A stretch of 64,000 nt of DNA from Bog-756 sp052143895 (GCA_052143895.1 JBKQRT010000179.1:1-64000); one strand, 5' to 3'; counted from the first letter of the stretch, positions 44,705 through 54,003 are shown. A program made the numbers and translations. Notes: generated from the sequence alone by a model not told the origin.

Positions 44705-46141
44705 CTACGAGGCGATCGGGCTGGGCACCCCGGTCGCATCATGGTCACCGGCCGCCGGCCCGGACGCGGGGGCGGCCGGATGGGCCGCCACCTTGCGCAG
44801 CGGGTAGTAGACGAGTCCGGCGACGACGAAACCGACGATGAACGAGATGTCCGCCCCGTCGAGCGCCTTCGACACCGGTCCGACCAGCAGGCCTGTGTCC
44901 ATGAACGGCACCATGGCGCCGAACCCCACCACCAGCGAGAGCAGTGCAGGCCACCCCGACCGGAGGTTTCCCCATTCGAGCATGTGGACCAGGGTCGAGC
45001 GCTCGGCTCGGCCGCCTCGCTCCCTCCAGTCGATGACCACGACGGCCAGGAACGGGGCGATCCAGTAGGCGGTGAACAGGAGGACGTTCTGGAACTTGGC
45101 GGAGATGTCCCCGGTGTGGAGCCAGAGGATGAGGAAGAAGGCGATCACCGTGCCCAGGGCGGCGGAGATGTGCCGCTTGATCCGGACCCCACCAGCCTGG
45201 GCGGCGAGCGAACCGGAGTAGTCGTTCATGGCGTTGCTAGTGATGGCGCCGAACATCACGGCCAGGAGGGCCAGCACGCCGAGGATCCCGCCCCCCATCA
45301 GGCTCTGGACGCCGGCGGCCGTCTGGTCGGTCAGTGAACGGGCCCCGAGCAGGCCGATCGAGTAGACCCAGAGGAACGAGGCTGCCAGGCCGCCGAAGGT
45401 GAACCAGAACAGCGGTGCCCGCGGGGTGTCCGCAGCCATGTAGCGGCTGTAATCGGCGGCGTAGGTGGCCCAGCTGAAACTCCCGCTGAAGGCGATGGTC
45501 GTCATCAGCACGAACATCCCGACGGCGGCCCCCCCGTGGACGGAGTCGTGCAGTGGGAAGTCGCCGTGATCGAGGATCTTGACGGTGAGGATGGCGAACA
45601 GAACGGTGAGCACGCCCGATCCCCAGGCCTCCAGGCGGTGGATGAACTCGTAGCCGAGGAAGCCGATCAGCCCTTCGAGGAGGAGGATCACGGCCACCCC
45701 GACCGCGAACGGCACGTGGAAGAGGATCTGGGCGCCCTCGCCGCCGAACAACCCGACCAGGCCGTCCCACGCCACCGCCGAGACCCACTGGACCAGTGCG
45801 GGCACCGAGATCGTCTTGCCGAAGGGAAGCCGGGCCAGCGGCAGCTGGGCCATGCCCGTCCGCGGTCCCCAGAGGGAGAGGGCGGCCACCGGCACCGAGC
45901 CGAGGAGCACCCCGATCACGATGGCGGTCAGGCCCGTCCAGATGCCGAGGCCGAGCGTGGCGGCCAACGTGCCGGTGAAGACGCCCGAGAGCTCCATGTT
46001 CGGGGCGAACCAGACGGTGAAGTTCCGGAAATTTGCCCCGTAGCGAGCATCCTCTGGAATTGGCACCATGCCGGCCGTCTCCAGCGTGAGATCGCCCTGG
46101 CGGCTTGGCCTGGCCCCGTCGAACACGCTGATCCCTGACAC
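44705..46141 (-). CDS. NCS1-family purine/cytosine (or allantoin/hydantoin) permease
   Basis: 478 aa from GTG 46141, preceded by GGAGG at 5 bases. Twelve hydrophobic helices. NCS1 marks: GANFRNFTVWFAPNMELSGVFTG at the first helix, GPRTGMAQLPLARLPFGKTISVPALVQWVSAVAWDG, and FSWATYAADYSRYM. It imports nucleobases or related compounds with cations. It is not obviously linked to the sterol genes; divergent from the Rv3520c-like LLM gene. Confidence 0.88.
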   Translation of the reverse strand: MSGISVFDGARPSRQGDLTLETAGMVPIPEDARYGANFRNFTVWFAPNMELSGVFTGTLAATLGLGIWTGLTAIVIGVLLGSVPVAALSLWGPRTGMAQLPLARLPFGKTISVPALVQWVSAVAWDGLVGLFGGEGAQILFHVPFAVGVAVILLLEGLIGFLGYEFIHRLEAWGSGVLTVLFAILTVKILDHGDFPLHDSVHGGAAVGMFVLMTTIAFSGSFSWATYAADYSRYMAADTPRAPLFWFTFGGLAASFLWVYSIGLLGARSLTDQTAAGVQSLMGGGILGVLALLAVMFGAITSNAMNDYSGSLAAQAGGVRIKRHISAALGTVIAFFLILWLHTGDISAKFQNVLLFTAYWIAPFLAVVVIDWRERGGRAERSTLVHMLEWGNLRSGWPALLSLVVGFGAMVPFMDTGLLVGPVSKALDGADISFIVGFVVAGLVYYPLRKVAAHPAAPASGPAAGDHDATGVPSPIAS

Positions 46142-46416
46142 CTGTCCTCCAAGCTTGCGGGGTGGCCGCTGCCGGCCGGTCGGGATCCGACCGGTGACGA
46201 GCAGGTCGTCGGAGCGTATCGCCCGTGCGTGCAGTGAAGACCGGACGGGCCCGTCCTGTCAAAGGCACCGACCGGGTGGTTCCCCGACTGACTGTGGCGC
46301 AACCGCCGGTGACGCAGCGCCACCCGCCTGCGGCCACCGGGGCTCCCGTCGAAGGATCGGCTGTCTCCCACCGTCGGTCGTCGCTAGGGTTGGTGGACCA
46401 CGCCCAGGGAGGGACC

Positions 46417-47451
46417 ATGAGGGACATGAAGCTCGGACTGCAACTCGGATACTGGGGTTCGGGCCCCGCGGCCAACGCCCCGGAGCTGGTGGCGGAAGCC
46501 GAGCGGCTCGGGTTCGACTCGGTCTGGACTGCCGAGGCGTACGGTTCGGACGCGCTCACGCCCCTGGCCTGGTGGGGTTCGCAGACCGAGCGGGTGCGCC
46601 TCGGCACGGCCCTCTGCCAGCTGTCGGCCCGGACGCCCACGGCCATGGGCATGGCCGCCATCACGCTCGACCACCTCTCCGGCGGGCGGTTCGTGCTCGG
46701 GCTCGGTGTGTCCGGGCCCCAGGTGGTCGAGGGCTGGTACGGCCAGTCGTTCGAGAAGCCGCTGGCCCGCACTGTCGAGTACATCGACATCGTCCGCCAG
46801 GTCATCGCCCGGGAGGCACCCGTAACCAACGACGGACCGAACTACCCGCTCCCCTATCCGGGGGGAACCGGGCTGGGCAAGCCGCTGAAGCCGATCGTGC
46901 ACCCCTTGCGCAAGCAGATCCCGATCATCATGGGGGCCGAGGGCCCGAAGAACGTCGCCCTGGCCGCGGAAATCGCCGACGGCTGGTTCCCCATCTTCTT
47001 CTCGCCCAACGCGGTGAAGGCGTTCGAACCGGCGCTGGCCGAGGGCTTCGCCCGACCGGGGGCACGACACACCGCCGACGACTTCGAGGTCATCGCCTTC
47101 GCCCCGACCCTCATCGACGACGACATCGAGCGGGCCGCCGACAGCTTCCGACCCTATATCGCCCTCTACATCGGGGGGATGGGCGCCAAGTCGATGAACT
47201 TCCACTTCGACGTGTTCGCCCGGATGGGGTATGAGGCCGAGGCCCGCAAGATCCAGGAGCTCTACCTCGAGGGCCGGAAGGACGAGGCGGCCGCCGCCGT
47301 CCCCACCTCGCTCATCGAGGACACCGCCCTCATCGGACCGAAGGAGAAGATCCGCGACGACCTCGAGGGATGGAAGGAGTCCATCGCCACCACGCTGCTG
47401 GTGGCCGGGTCGGCCGAGACGCTCCAGACCGTGGCCGAGTTGGTGCTGTAG
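46417..47451 (+). CDS. LLM-class F420-dependent oxidoreductase, Rv3520c-like
   Basis: 344 aa from ATG 46417 behind AGGGAGGG. MRDMKLGLQLGYWGSGPAANAPELVAEAERLGFDSVWTAEAYGSDALTPLAWWGSQTERVRLGTALCQLSARTPTAMGMAAITLDHLSGGRF is close to mycobacterial Rv3520c, which lies in the KstR-controlled cholesterol region, and GLGVSGPQVVEGWYGQ and IPIIMGAEGPKNVALAAEIADGW continue the likeness. It extends the mycobacterium-like sterol gene set of this block. The physiological substrate is unknown in either organism. Confidence 0.88.
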   Translation: MRDMKLGLQLGYWGSGPAANAPELVAEAERLGFDSVWTAEAYGSDALTPLAWWGSQTERVRLGTALCQLSARTPTAMGMAAITLDHLSGGRFVLGLGVSGPQVVEGWYGQSFEKPLARTVEYIDIVRQVIAREAPVTNDGPNYPLPYPGGTGLGKPLKPIVHPLRKQIPIIMGAEGPKNVALAAEIADGWFPIFFSPNAVKAFEPALAEGFARPGARHTADDFEVIAFAPTLIDDDIERAADSFRPYIALYIGGMGAKSMNFHFDVFARMGYEAEARKIQELYLEGRKDEAAAAVPTSLIEDTALIGPKEKIRDDLEGWKESIATTLLVAGSAETLQTVAELVL

Positions 47452-47480
47452 AGACGCCACCCGTGCCGGTCACGTGCCCG

Positions 47481-50400
47481 CTACTCGGAGCGACCCGACG
47501 ACATCTTGGGACGCCGTGCCGGTGACCGTCCCCGGGTCAGCGTGCGGTAGAGCTCCGTGGTGCTCGGATGGACCGAATCAAACGGCTCGATCTCGTCGGC
47601 CACCAACGTGATGAGCTCGACCATGACCGCCTCGACACCTGCCAGATTGCCGGCGAGATCGGCCGCCCGCATCAGCATCCGATAGAGGCGCTCGTCGTAC
47701 GGACTGACGAGGAGGCCGCGCCGAGCCGCCCACTTCGCGGACCGGGCGTCCCCCGCCGCCAGCTCCGCGCCGGCCAACCGACCGCTGAGATCGACCACCG
47801 CCGATTCGATGGCGGGACCGATGCCTTCCAGGATGGGCCAGTCCGAAGAGCGCAGACCGTCGAACGGCCGGCCCCGAACCAGCGCCAATGCGGACCGCCA
47901 GCTGTCGATGTCGCCCGAGTCGGCGAGTGCGAGGAACCGGTCCCAATCGGTGGTGACGGTGCGGGCCAGGGCGAGGCGCCCGTGTGATCGGGGCAGGTGG
48001 TCACTGCCGTCGAGACCCTGTCCGAGCGACCGGCGCGCCACCGACGCCGTGGAGTGGAGGCTCGATGGCGCCATCAAGCGGTCCGGCCAGAGCGCGGTCG
48101 CCCACGCCTCGTTCGATGCCCCAGCAGGGTGCATGGCCAGGTACACCACCAGCTCCCTCGCCCATGCCCGCGTGAAGTCGCGTGCGGCACCCCGGATCTC
48201 GACCGGGCCGAGCACAACGACTTCCACCGTCCCCGGCTGAAGACCGTTGTCCGCCGCCGGTGAGGCCCCGACGAGCGTGCGCCCCGCGATCTCGGGCCGC
48301 ACTCGGTGCTCGTGTACGAGGTCGTGGGCTCCCACCGGCAGATCGACATCATCGTCAGCTTCACCGTTCAGCAGCGCCGGCAACCGGACCGGGAGCCTCA
48401 CATAGGGCTCCTCGGAGGACAGGACCGACTCGCGAGCCGACGCCGTGTTCAACAGGCCGCCGACCTCGGCGAGCTCGGCCGTGGCGATGCGCTGAGGGAC
48501 CACGACCGACCTCAGGAGCTCGAGCGATGCCGACGGCTCCGCTTCGGTGAGACGCACCTCGTGCGTTGCCTGCAACCGGTCACCGGTGGCCACCACGGCG
48601 CTCCCGACCCGGGAGTGCGCGACCGCGTCAATGAGTTCGCCGACGTCGTGTTCGGACGTCGTCGGCCCGCAGACGACCACCATCGGGTCCCATCGACCCG
48701 GCGCTCCGTGCGACCGGGCATCGGCGAAGGAATACCTGGCCGCCTTCCGCAGCCGATCCTCTCCATCGATACGCCGCAGCCAAAGGCGCTGCGCCAGTGC
48801 AGGAACGTCCTCGATCGCAGTGACCCGGTCGAAGCGTTCCAGCTCGGCACCGAATCCGACCAGCACCAGATCGAACTGACCGGCCCAGAAGGACGTAGCC
48901 AGCTCGAGGGCGAACGCGCGGACAACGGAGTCTGCCTCCTCGGAATCGCCCCGGACCACCAGCGACCCCAGGGACTCCACGTTCACCATGACCAGACCCT
49001 CGGCGCCAGGGCCGGCGGTCACCAACAGGGGCACCGGGGCGGGTTCGGCGTCGACCGAGCGCGCCTGCCCGTCCGGAGCCGGCAGGACCGCCCGGTCCAA
49101 CCGCACGGACCGGCCGTCCGGGCCCACCGTGCATCCGGTGGGCAGCAGAAGGCCCGGTACTGCATCGTCCAGCACCAGGTCGATGGTTGCATCTTCCACG
49201 ATCACCCCGTGGACCTGCGGCTGTGCCTCCGGGCCGTGCTGCGACCGGACGAACAATCGCAGCGCCTGATCCACGTGGTAGCACGCGTTCCACCCCTCGC
49301 CGGCGCGCAGCCGGCGTTCCATCGCTCCGTGCGGTCCAACGGGCAGCCGGATGAGCCCGCCCGTTCGGCGGTGGCGCTGTTGCGCCCGCCTCATGCGATC
49401 GAGGATGTTGACGACCCCGGCACCCACGATGCCACCGCCCAACGGGTCGACGGGCACGTGCGATCGCCAATTCGGAAAGGACGTGGCCTCCCCGCTCTCA
49501 TCAGGGACGGTCGTGCCCGTTTCGCCTCCTCGCCCGACGCCCGTTCCTTCTGCGACCCTGCACAGCGCGCCGGCGGCGGAAGCACCGGCGCCGGTCGGGC
49601 GATCGATCGATCGGGTCGAGCGTGCGCCGAACGCATCCTCGGCGTGCGGCAGGTGCAACGGGCGCAGCGGGGGGAGCTCGAGGATCCAGCCCGGTCTGAT
49701 CCAGTGATCGGCTGCCAGGGCATCGCCATCCGGCTGCACCACGCCGTAGTTGAGCCGGGCGAGATCCCGCCAACGGAGCGAGGAACCGAGCCGGTCGTTG
49801 GCGATCGACCACAGCGTCTCCCGGGAGCTCACGACGTGGGAACCCACCGGTCCGAGCGTCCCACCAACCGGGCCACCATGCGGCGCCACCGCAAGGGCGC
49901 CGGCGTCGGCGACCGGTGCCGAGACGCGCTCCGTCAGGTCGTCGTAGGCTGGGCGGCGAGCAGGTCCACCGGAACGAACTCCTGTGTCCTTCGCTTCCAG
50001 GACGTCACTCCGGACTGCACCGTGAAGATGGCGAACATCGTCGAGCTCCACTCTGTCGGGCCGATGCCCGGGCCTACCGGCCTGCGTGGGCGATGGGAGG
50101 CCGATGTCGGACAGCTCGTCGATGATCCGTATCGGCGCTCGCTCTCCAGCCTGGGCGGGACGGATCGTCGGCGTCCGTGCCAACCACGGTCCCCGTCCGG
50201 CAGCCGACACCGCCAGTGCTGTCCCCACCAGACAGGCGGCGACGGACTGCATCGTCCTGCTGGCGGGAAGCCGTGCCGCGACGCGTCCGGTGTGCCGTGC
50301 CCTCAATTCGAGCACCACGCACACCGTCATCCATGCCCACGAACACCAGGCCAGCACCAGTGCCCCGCTGACCAGCCAGCGGGTGACGAGGTGCATGTCC

Positions 50401-50594
50401 TGGGACCGTCGCGACGACACCACACGGGCGATGTCGCCGATGCTGAGGTGGGAGAGGGGAGGGCCACCGACGAGCAGGAGCAGCGCCGGGACCGCCAGTA
50501 CCACGGCAACCAGCGCGGCGAGCGCGAGCGCCGACAGCGCCCTGCTCCTCCTGCTCAGGCCAGGAGCCCGTCGGCTCTGGGCCGAGCGTCTCAC
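47481..50594 (-). CDS. Large membrane protein with LysM and C-terminal BTAD domains
   Basis: 1037 aa. Residues 1-140 have three hydrophobic helices. A LysM-like domain is at ~251-309 (SHVVSSRETLWSIANDRLGSSLRWRDLARLNYG). The middle (~400-780) is a long alpha/beta region with FDLVLVGFGAELERF and WDPMVVVCGPTTSEHD, looking like a degenerate ATPase. From ~789 there is a SARP-like start (VEVVVLGPVEIRG...RELVVYLAMHP) and bacterial transcriptional activation domain (GRPFDGLRSSDWPILEGIGP..., helical repeats to the end). Such LysM-BTAD proteins recur beside actinobacterial Tad loci; a cell-wall-sensing, membrane-held regulator is a guess. It overlaps the TadG-like gene by 4 bases and ends the Tad operon. 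Confidence 0.82.
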   Translation of the reverse strand: MRRSAQSRRAPGLSRRSRALSALALAALVAVVLAVPALLLLVGGPPLSHLSIGDIARVVSSRRSQDMHLVTRWLVSGALVLAWCSWAWMTVCVVLELRARHTGRVAARLPASRTMQSVAACLVGTALAVSAAGRGPWLARTPTIRPAQAGERAPIRIIDELSDIGLPSPTQAGRPGHRPDRVELDDVRHLHGAVRSDVLEAKDTGVRSGGPARRPAYDDLTERVSAPVADAGALAVAPHGGPVGGTLGPVGSHVVSSRETLWSIANDRLGSSLRWRDLARLNYGVVQPDGDALAADHWIRPGWILELPPLRPLHLPHAEDAFGARSTRSIDRPTGAGASAAGALCRVAEGTGVGRGGETGTTVPDESGEATSFPNWRSHVPVDPLGGGIVGAGVVNILDRMRRAQQRHRRTGGLIRLPVGPHGAMERRLRAGEGWNACYHVDQALRLFVRSQHGPEAQPQVHGVIVEDATIDLVLDDAVPGLLLPTGCTVGPDGRSVRLDRAVLPAPDGQARSVDAEPAPVPLLVTAGPGAEGLVMVNVESLGSLVVRGDSEEADSVVRAFALELATSFWAGQFDLVLVGFGAELERFDRVTAIEDVPALAQRLWLRRIDGEDRLRKAARYSFADARSHGAPGRWDPMVVVCGPTTSEHDVGELIDAVAHSRVGSAVVATGDRLQATHEVRLTEAEPSASLELLRSVVVPQRIATAELAEVGGLLNTASARESVLSSEEPYVRLPVRLPALLNGEADDDVDLPVGAHDLVHEHRVRPEIAGRTLVGASPAADNGLQPGTVEVVVLGPVEIRGAARDFTRAWARELVVYLAMHPAGASNEAWATALWPDRLMAPSSLHSTASVARRSLGQGLDGSDHLPRSHGRLALARTVTTDWDRFLALADSGDIDSWRSALALVRGRPFDGLRSSDWPILEGIGPAIESAVVDLSGRLAGAELAAGDARSAKWAARRGLLVSPYDERLYRMLMRAADLAGNLAGVEAVMVELITLVADEIEPFDSVHPSTTELYRTLTRGRSPARRPKMSSGRSE

Positions 50595-51106
50595 CGCGTA
50601 CCCGCGGTCGCACCCTGGCCCACGGTCGCACCCTGGCCCACCGTCACACCCTGGACATCGACGGCGGAGGCTGACGCCGCGATGGGCAGTGTGGAGATGC
50701 CGACGATGCCCAGGACGGCGGTGGGGATCCGGTAGCGGATCCGCACGGTCACGACTCCCCCGAAAACCGATGCCGAACCCGGATGCCCAGCAGCGACCGT
50801 GAAGGCGTCAGCCGCTGCCACCGCGGCCGACGGATCGAGCGCGATCGTCCCCGAGCGCAGCGCGTCGACGGAGAGCGCTCCGGCGCCGGCACGGGCCGCC
50901 TGCTCAGCCTCGTCGACAGCCGCCTGGTGGGCGGCGATGGCAGAGCCACCGTCCACCACCAGACCCATCAGGGCCATGAGGGCAACCACGAGCAGCACGA
51001 TGAATGCGCTGATCGAACCGCCGTCCGAGCACGCACGAGCTGGCGAGTGGCGAGGCGCGGCCATCACCAGACACCGTGCGGTTCGACGCGTCGCGTGATC
51101 CATCAT
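50591..51106 (-). CDS. TadG-like (Flp pilus-assembly) membrane-anchored protein
   Basis: 171 aa. After a 30-residue basic leader, DGGSISAFIVLLVVALMALMGLVVDGG is the TadG/TadE-type N-terminal helix, followed by AIAAHQAAVDEAEQAARAGA. A beta-rich region (VFGGVVTVRIRYRIPT) follows. The C-terminus is a hexapeptide repeat (GVTVGQGATVGQGATAGTR) built from the 18-bp DNA repeat. Overlaps tadE and the LysM-BTAD gene by 4 bases each. Confidence 0.8.
   Translation of the reverse strand: MMDHATRRTARCLVMAAPRHSPARACSDGGSISAFIVLLVVALMALMGLVVDGGSAIAAHQAAVDEAEQAARAGAGALSVDALRSGTIALDPSAAVAAADAFTVAAGHPGSASVFGGVVTVRIRYRIPTAVLGIVGISTLPIAASASAVDVQGVTVGQGATVGQGATAGTR
50603..50656. repeat. 18-bp tandem repeat x3 at the TadG-like C-terminus
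   Basis: Units CGCGGTCGCACCCTGGCC, CACGGTCGCACCCTGGCC and CACCGTCACACCCTGGAC run end to end at 50603-50656. On the coding strand they give three imperfect GQGATV hexapeptides, a site prone to length change. Confidence 0.8.
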
Positions 51107-51522
51107 CCGACCGACCGGTAGGGGTCGATCGGCGCCGTGGCCGATGCCTGGACGGTGGTGGAGCCGGGCATCCCCGGGAGGGCGATGTCAGCGAGCGGAA
51201 CATGGCAGATCACCGTCACCGTGACCGAGCCCCCCGGGTAGAAGTGGCTGAGATCGGTCCGCACCTGTTGATGGCCACACGTCAGGTACGGGACCGACGC
51301 ACCGATTGCGGCGTCGACCGCAGCTCCCCATCCAGCGATCCCGGCCGTCGGCAGCACGGCTGCGGACTCGGCGCCGGCCCGGGCTGCCTCGACGACCTGC
51401 TGGCGCGCCTCGGAAACTCGACCCACCCCCAGCATTCCCAGCGCCAACACCAGGAGGACTGGCGTCATCACGACCAGCTCCACGGTCAGGCTGCCCAACT
51501 GATTTCGTTCCGGACGTTTCAT
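51103..51522 (-). CDS. TadE-like pseudopilin
   Basis: 139 aa from ATG 51522 (MKRPERNQLGSLTVELVVMTPVLLVLALG). The motif G|SLTVE with Glu at +5 and a hydrophobic helix is the TadE-type prepilin signal. VGRVSEARQQVVEAARAGAESAA follows, then a small domain with two cysteines (TCGHQQV, VICHVPL). Overlaps its neighbours by 4 bases. Confidence 0.87.
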   Translation of the reverse strand: MKRPERNQLGSLTVELVVMTPVLLVLALGMLGVGRVSEARQQVVEAARAGAESAAVLPTAGIAGWGAAVDAAIGASVPYLTCGHQQVRTDLSHFYPGGSVTVTVICHVPLADIALPGMPGSTTVQASATAPIDPYRSVG

Positions 51523-51896
51523 TCCGATGGCCGAAACTCCTGTTCGGGGCCCACGTCGGCGGCGGACACCGGAAGGCTGAGCCAGGGGAGCACGCTGATC
51601 GACCTGCCGGTCACCATGATCTGCACCTGGTCGGAGGGAAGGAGTGCTGACGTAGCGCTCGACGACACGACATCCGACCCCGGTCCCTGGAGGACCAGCT
51701 GTGCCTGCTCCACGCCCGCGGCCGGGCCACCTCCCATGGCACGCGCCACCCGGTCGCCCTCCGACGCAGCCATCTGGGCAACCTGCGCCGCATGGGCCCA
51801 CAGTGCGAGCTGCACGAGAATCAGCAGGATGAGCATGATCACGGGAACGACGAGCACTGCCTCCACGACTGTCGATCCCTGATCTGTTCTCCGCAC
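51519..51896 (-). CDS. TadE-like pseudopilin (second)
   Basis: 125 aa from a GTG at 51896 (VRRTDQGSTVVEAVLVVPVIMLILL); the start is uncertain as no strong ribosome site is seen. QG|STVVE gives Glu at +5, then a long hydrophobic helix and AHAAQVAQMAASEGDRVARAM, as in TadE proteins. The C-terminal part (GPGSDVVSSSATSALLPSDQVQIMVTGRS) resembles a beta domain. It follows the Flp-like gene by 35 bases. Confidence 0.82.
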   Translation of the reverse strand: MRRTDQGSTVVEAVLVVPVIMLILLILVQLALWAHAAQVAQMAASEGDRVARAMGGGPAAGVEQAQLVLQGPGSDVVSSSATSALLPSDQVQIMVTGRSISVLPWLSLPVSAADVGPEQEFRPSE

Positions 51897-51931
51897 CGGC
51901 CGCCGATGTCGGACGGCGAAGATCGAAGTCG

Positions 51932-52123
51932 CTAGTCGAGATTGATCGAGTTCGCCTTGCTCGTCACCTTGGCGACGATAATGGCGCCGACGGCGATGGC
52001 CAGCGCAGCGAAGATCGCGGTGAGAATGACCTTCTCTACCACGGTGCCGGTCTCGTCCCATCCCCCAGAGTCCTCGACCCGGGCTCGCAGGTACATCCAG
52101 AGCATCACTATCTGATGTGGCAT
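51932..52123 (-). CDS. Flp-like small pilin of the Tad system
   Basis: 63 aa from ATG 52123, with AAGGA about 11 bases upstream. It has a 25-residue leader, then ETGTVVEKVILTAIFAALAIAVGAIIVAKVTSKANSINLD: one hydrophobic helix and a short polar tail, the Flp shape. For Glu to be at +5, cleavage would fall between Thr and Gly (-1 Thr), not the usual Gly; if cleaved after Gly, Glu is at +4. It sits between tadC and the tadE genes, where actinobacterial Tad loci keep the pilin. Small size and position support the call. Confidence 0.72.
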   Translation of the reverse strand: MPHQIVMLWMYLRARVEDSGGWDETGTVVEKVILTAIFAALAIAVGAIIVAKVTSKANSINLD

Positions 52124-52197
52124 CGTGGCTCATCCTTTCGGTTGTTGATGTTGCGGTGGCTGGCATTGACGACAGTGCGGTCCCGACCACGGGAGCG

Positions 52198-52215
52198 GAC
52201 CCGTGCCGGGTCCCG
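52198..52215 (-). terminator. Hairpin between tadC and flp
   Basis: CACGGG and CCCGTG around a 6-base loop, 35-52 bases after the tadC stop. This is the only sizeable gap in the Tad operon; a partial terminator or a 5' structure stabilising the pilin message are both possible. Confidence 0.3.
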
Positions 52216-52249
52216 GGGTATTCCGGCTCGCTGCAGACCGGCGCCGGCA

Positions 52250-53158
52250 TCAGAAGCCCCCGAGGATGCGACTGAACGCCGGATAGCCCACGAACAGGAG
52301 AAAGCCGACCAGGAGCAGGGCGCCCGGCAGGAAAAGTCGTTCGGTCATGGCATTGGCGGCGGACTCCGCTTCCGCCTGCTCGTGACGGCGGAGTGATCCC
52401 GCCCTCGCGCTGAGCGACTGCCGGATCCTGGCCCCTTCGGTGCCCGCCAGTTGCAAGGTGTTCGAGAGCTCCACCAACTCGGGTACGCCGATCTCCTCGC
52501 CGAGTCGGCCGAGGGCGACCCACGGTGACACACCGGAGTCGCGGGACTTGGCGAGTGCCCTGGCCATGCGCCTTGCCGCCCAGTCGGGGCTGACCTCTGC
52601 GGCAGCCAGCAACGCTCCCTCCACGCCCACCCCTCCAGCCAACCCGAGGACGACCAGGTCCACGAAGGATCCAAGGACGACCCGGACGTGACGCTGGCGT
52701 TCCTGTGCCTCACGCACCACGGATGCGATCGGGAGCACCACCCCGGTCGGAACCGCCACCGCTGCGACCAGGACGGGGATCGTTGCCGGCATCGACAGCC
52801 CCACAACCAGCGTGGCGGCCCACAGAAGCGGTGGCACCAACAGGCCTGCCCCACCCAGAACGAGCATCTTCGACACCATCTGCTCAGACGACAGCCCGGT
52901 GATGGCCAGGCACGGCGCCAGTGCGTTCCAGCCGCGACTTCCGCTCAGGAGACCCTCGAGGTGGTCGATGGCCAGTGCCCCGATCCGTTCGTGGGCCGCC
53001 GTCCGTTCGCTGGCGCCGCCCGAGGCGGACCCCGGTTCAACTGTGCGGTCCATGGCCACAGCGATGGCCTCGAGGGGCAGTGGGCGGACCCGGAGTCCGA
53101 TGAAGATCCCCACGCACCCGACGCCCACCAGGGCACCGGCGGCAACGGCGATGCTCAC
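52250..53158 (-). CDS. tadC: TadC membrane platform protein
   Basis: 302 aa. One N-terminal helix, two central helices (LVLGGAGLLVPPLLWAATLVVGL, IPVLVAAVAVPTGVVLPIASVV), then a T2SSF domain with LGSFVDLVVLGLAGGVGVEGALLAAAE, RLGEEIGVPELVELSNTLQLAGTEGARIRQSLSARA, and a last helix (LFLPGALLLVGFLLFVGYPAF). With TadB it forms the membrane base for the TadA motor. Overlaps tadB by 4 bases. Confidence 0.9.
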   Translation of the reverse strand: MSIAVAAGALVGVGCVGIFIGLRVRPLPLEAIAVAMDRTVEPGSASGGASERTAAHERIGALAIDHLEGLLSGSRGWNALAPCLAITGLSSEQMVSKMLVLGGAGLLVPPLLWAATLVVGLSMPATIPVLVAAVAVPTGVVLPIASVVREAQERQRHVRVVLGSFVDLVVLGLAGGVGVEGALLAAAEVSPDWAARRMARALAKSRDSGVSPWVALGRLGEEIGVPELVELSNTLQLAGTEGARIRQSLSARAGSLRRHEQAEAESAANAMTERLFLPGALLLVGFLLFVGYPAFSRILGGF

Positions 53159-54003
53159 TGCCCCACCACCTGGTGCCCGAGCAGCCGCACCGGCGCCGGC
53201 GGACGGGCCAGGGACGCCATCAGCGACAGTCCGACTGCATACAGCATCCCGACGACGGCGAGCGCGAGTTGACCGCGGGTGGTGCCGAACGGCGCCAGGT
53301 ACGAGTGGGCCAGCAGCGTCAGAGCTCCAGCGAAGGCCATGGAGAACACCAGGACGGTGCGCACCCCGCTCCGGACCGACGCGCGGCTCGTTTCGATCCT
53401 CAGCCGAAGTGCTACTTCCTCCCTGGTCGAATCGGCCAGAGCGGCCAACAGCTCACCGACGCGCTGCGCTCGGGCCGAGACGGCGAGCAGCAACGCGCAC
53501 ACGACGCGGTCTGCGCACGGATCCGCCAGTTCGTCGGCGAACTGCAGCAGTGCATCTCGGGGGTGCATGCCGGCGTTGAGACGACCGGACAGCCTGGTGG
53601 TCGCTCCTCTGATCGGCATCGGGGCGAGTGGGGCCGTGGCAATGATCGCCTGACCCAGCCCAGCCGACGCGGCCAAGGTGCCCTGGAGCATCTCGGTCCA
53701 TGTCGCAATGGCCTCGATGTGGCTGATCGACACGGTCCCCGACGTCTTCCCGAAGAGCCTCGGAAGCCCGTAGACGGCGAGGATCACGACTGGGATCGCC
53801 ACCGGCCAGCCGGTCATCCACCCAACGACCACGCCGAGCACGCCGCCCACCGTCAGGAGGGGCAGATCACTCCTCAGGTCGGCGACGATCCGGGACGGCT
53901 GCCGGGCCGTTCTGGCATCAGTGTCGAACCGCCAGGACGCCACGAGACCGACGATCCCGGCACCGAAGCACATCCCGCTGAGAACCACCGCCGCGTCAGT
54001 CAC
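53155..54003 (-). CDS. tadB: TadB membrane platform protein
   Basis: 282 aa. Hydrophobic helices at the N-terminus (VVLSGMCFGAGIVGLVASW, LLTVGGVLGVVVGWMTGWPVAIPVVILAVYGLP). The T2SSF domain has WTEMLQGTLAASAGLGQAIIATAPLAP, AGMHPRDALLQFADELADPCADRVVCALLLAV and RVGELLAALADSTREEVALRLRIETSRASVRSG, and two helices close the protein. Overlaps tadA and tadC by 4 bases. Confidence 0.9.
   Translation of the reverse strand: MTDAAVVLSGMCFGAGIVGLVASWRFDTDARTARQPSRIVADLRSDLPLLTVGGVLGVVVGWMTGWPVAIPVVILAVYGLPRLFGKTSGTVSISHIEAIATWTEMLQGTLAASAGLGQAIIATAPLAPMPIRGATTRLSGRLNAGMHPRDALLQFADELADPCADRVVCALLLAVSARAQRVGELLAALADSTREEVALRLRIETSRASVRSGVRTVLVFSMAFAGALTLLAHSYLAPFGTTRGQLALAVVGMLYAVGLSLMASLARPPAPVRLLGHQVVGQ

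Noticed and set aside
48306..50735. 809-codon plus-strand frame opposite the LysM-BTAD gene
   Set aside because: Low-complexity Arg/Gly/Pro translation typical of antisense; the minus strand has LysM and BTAD patterns.
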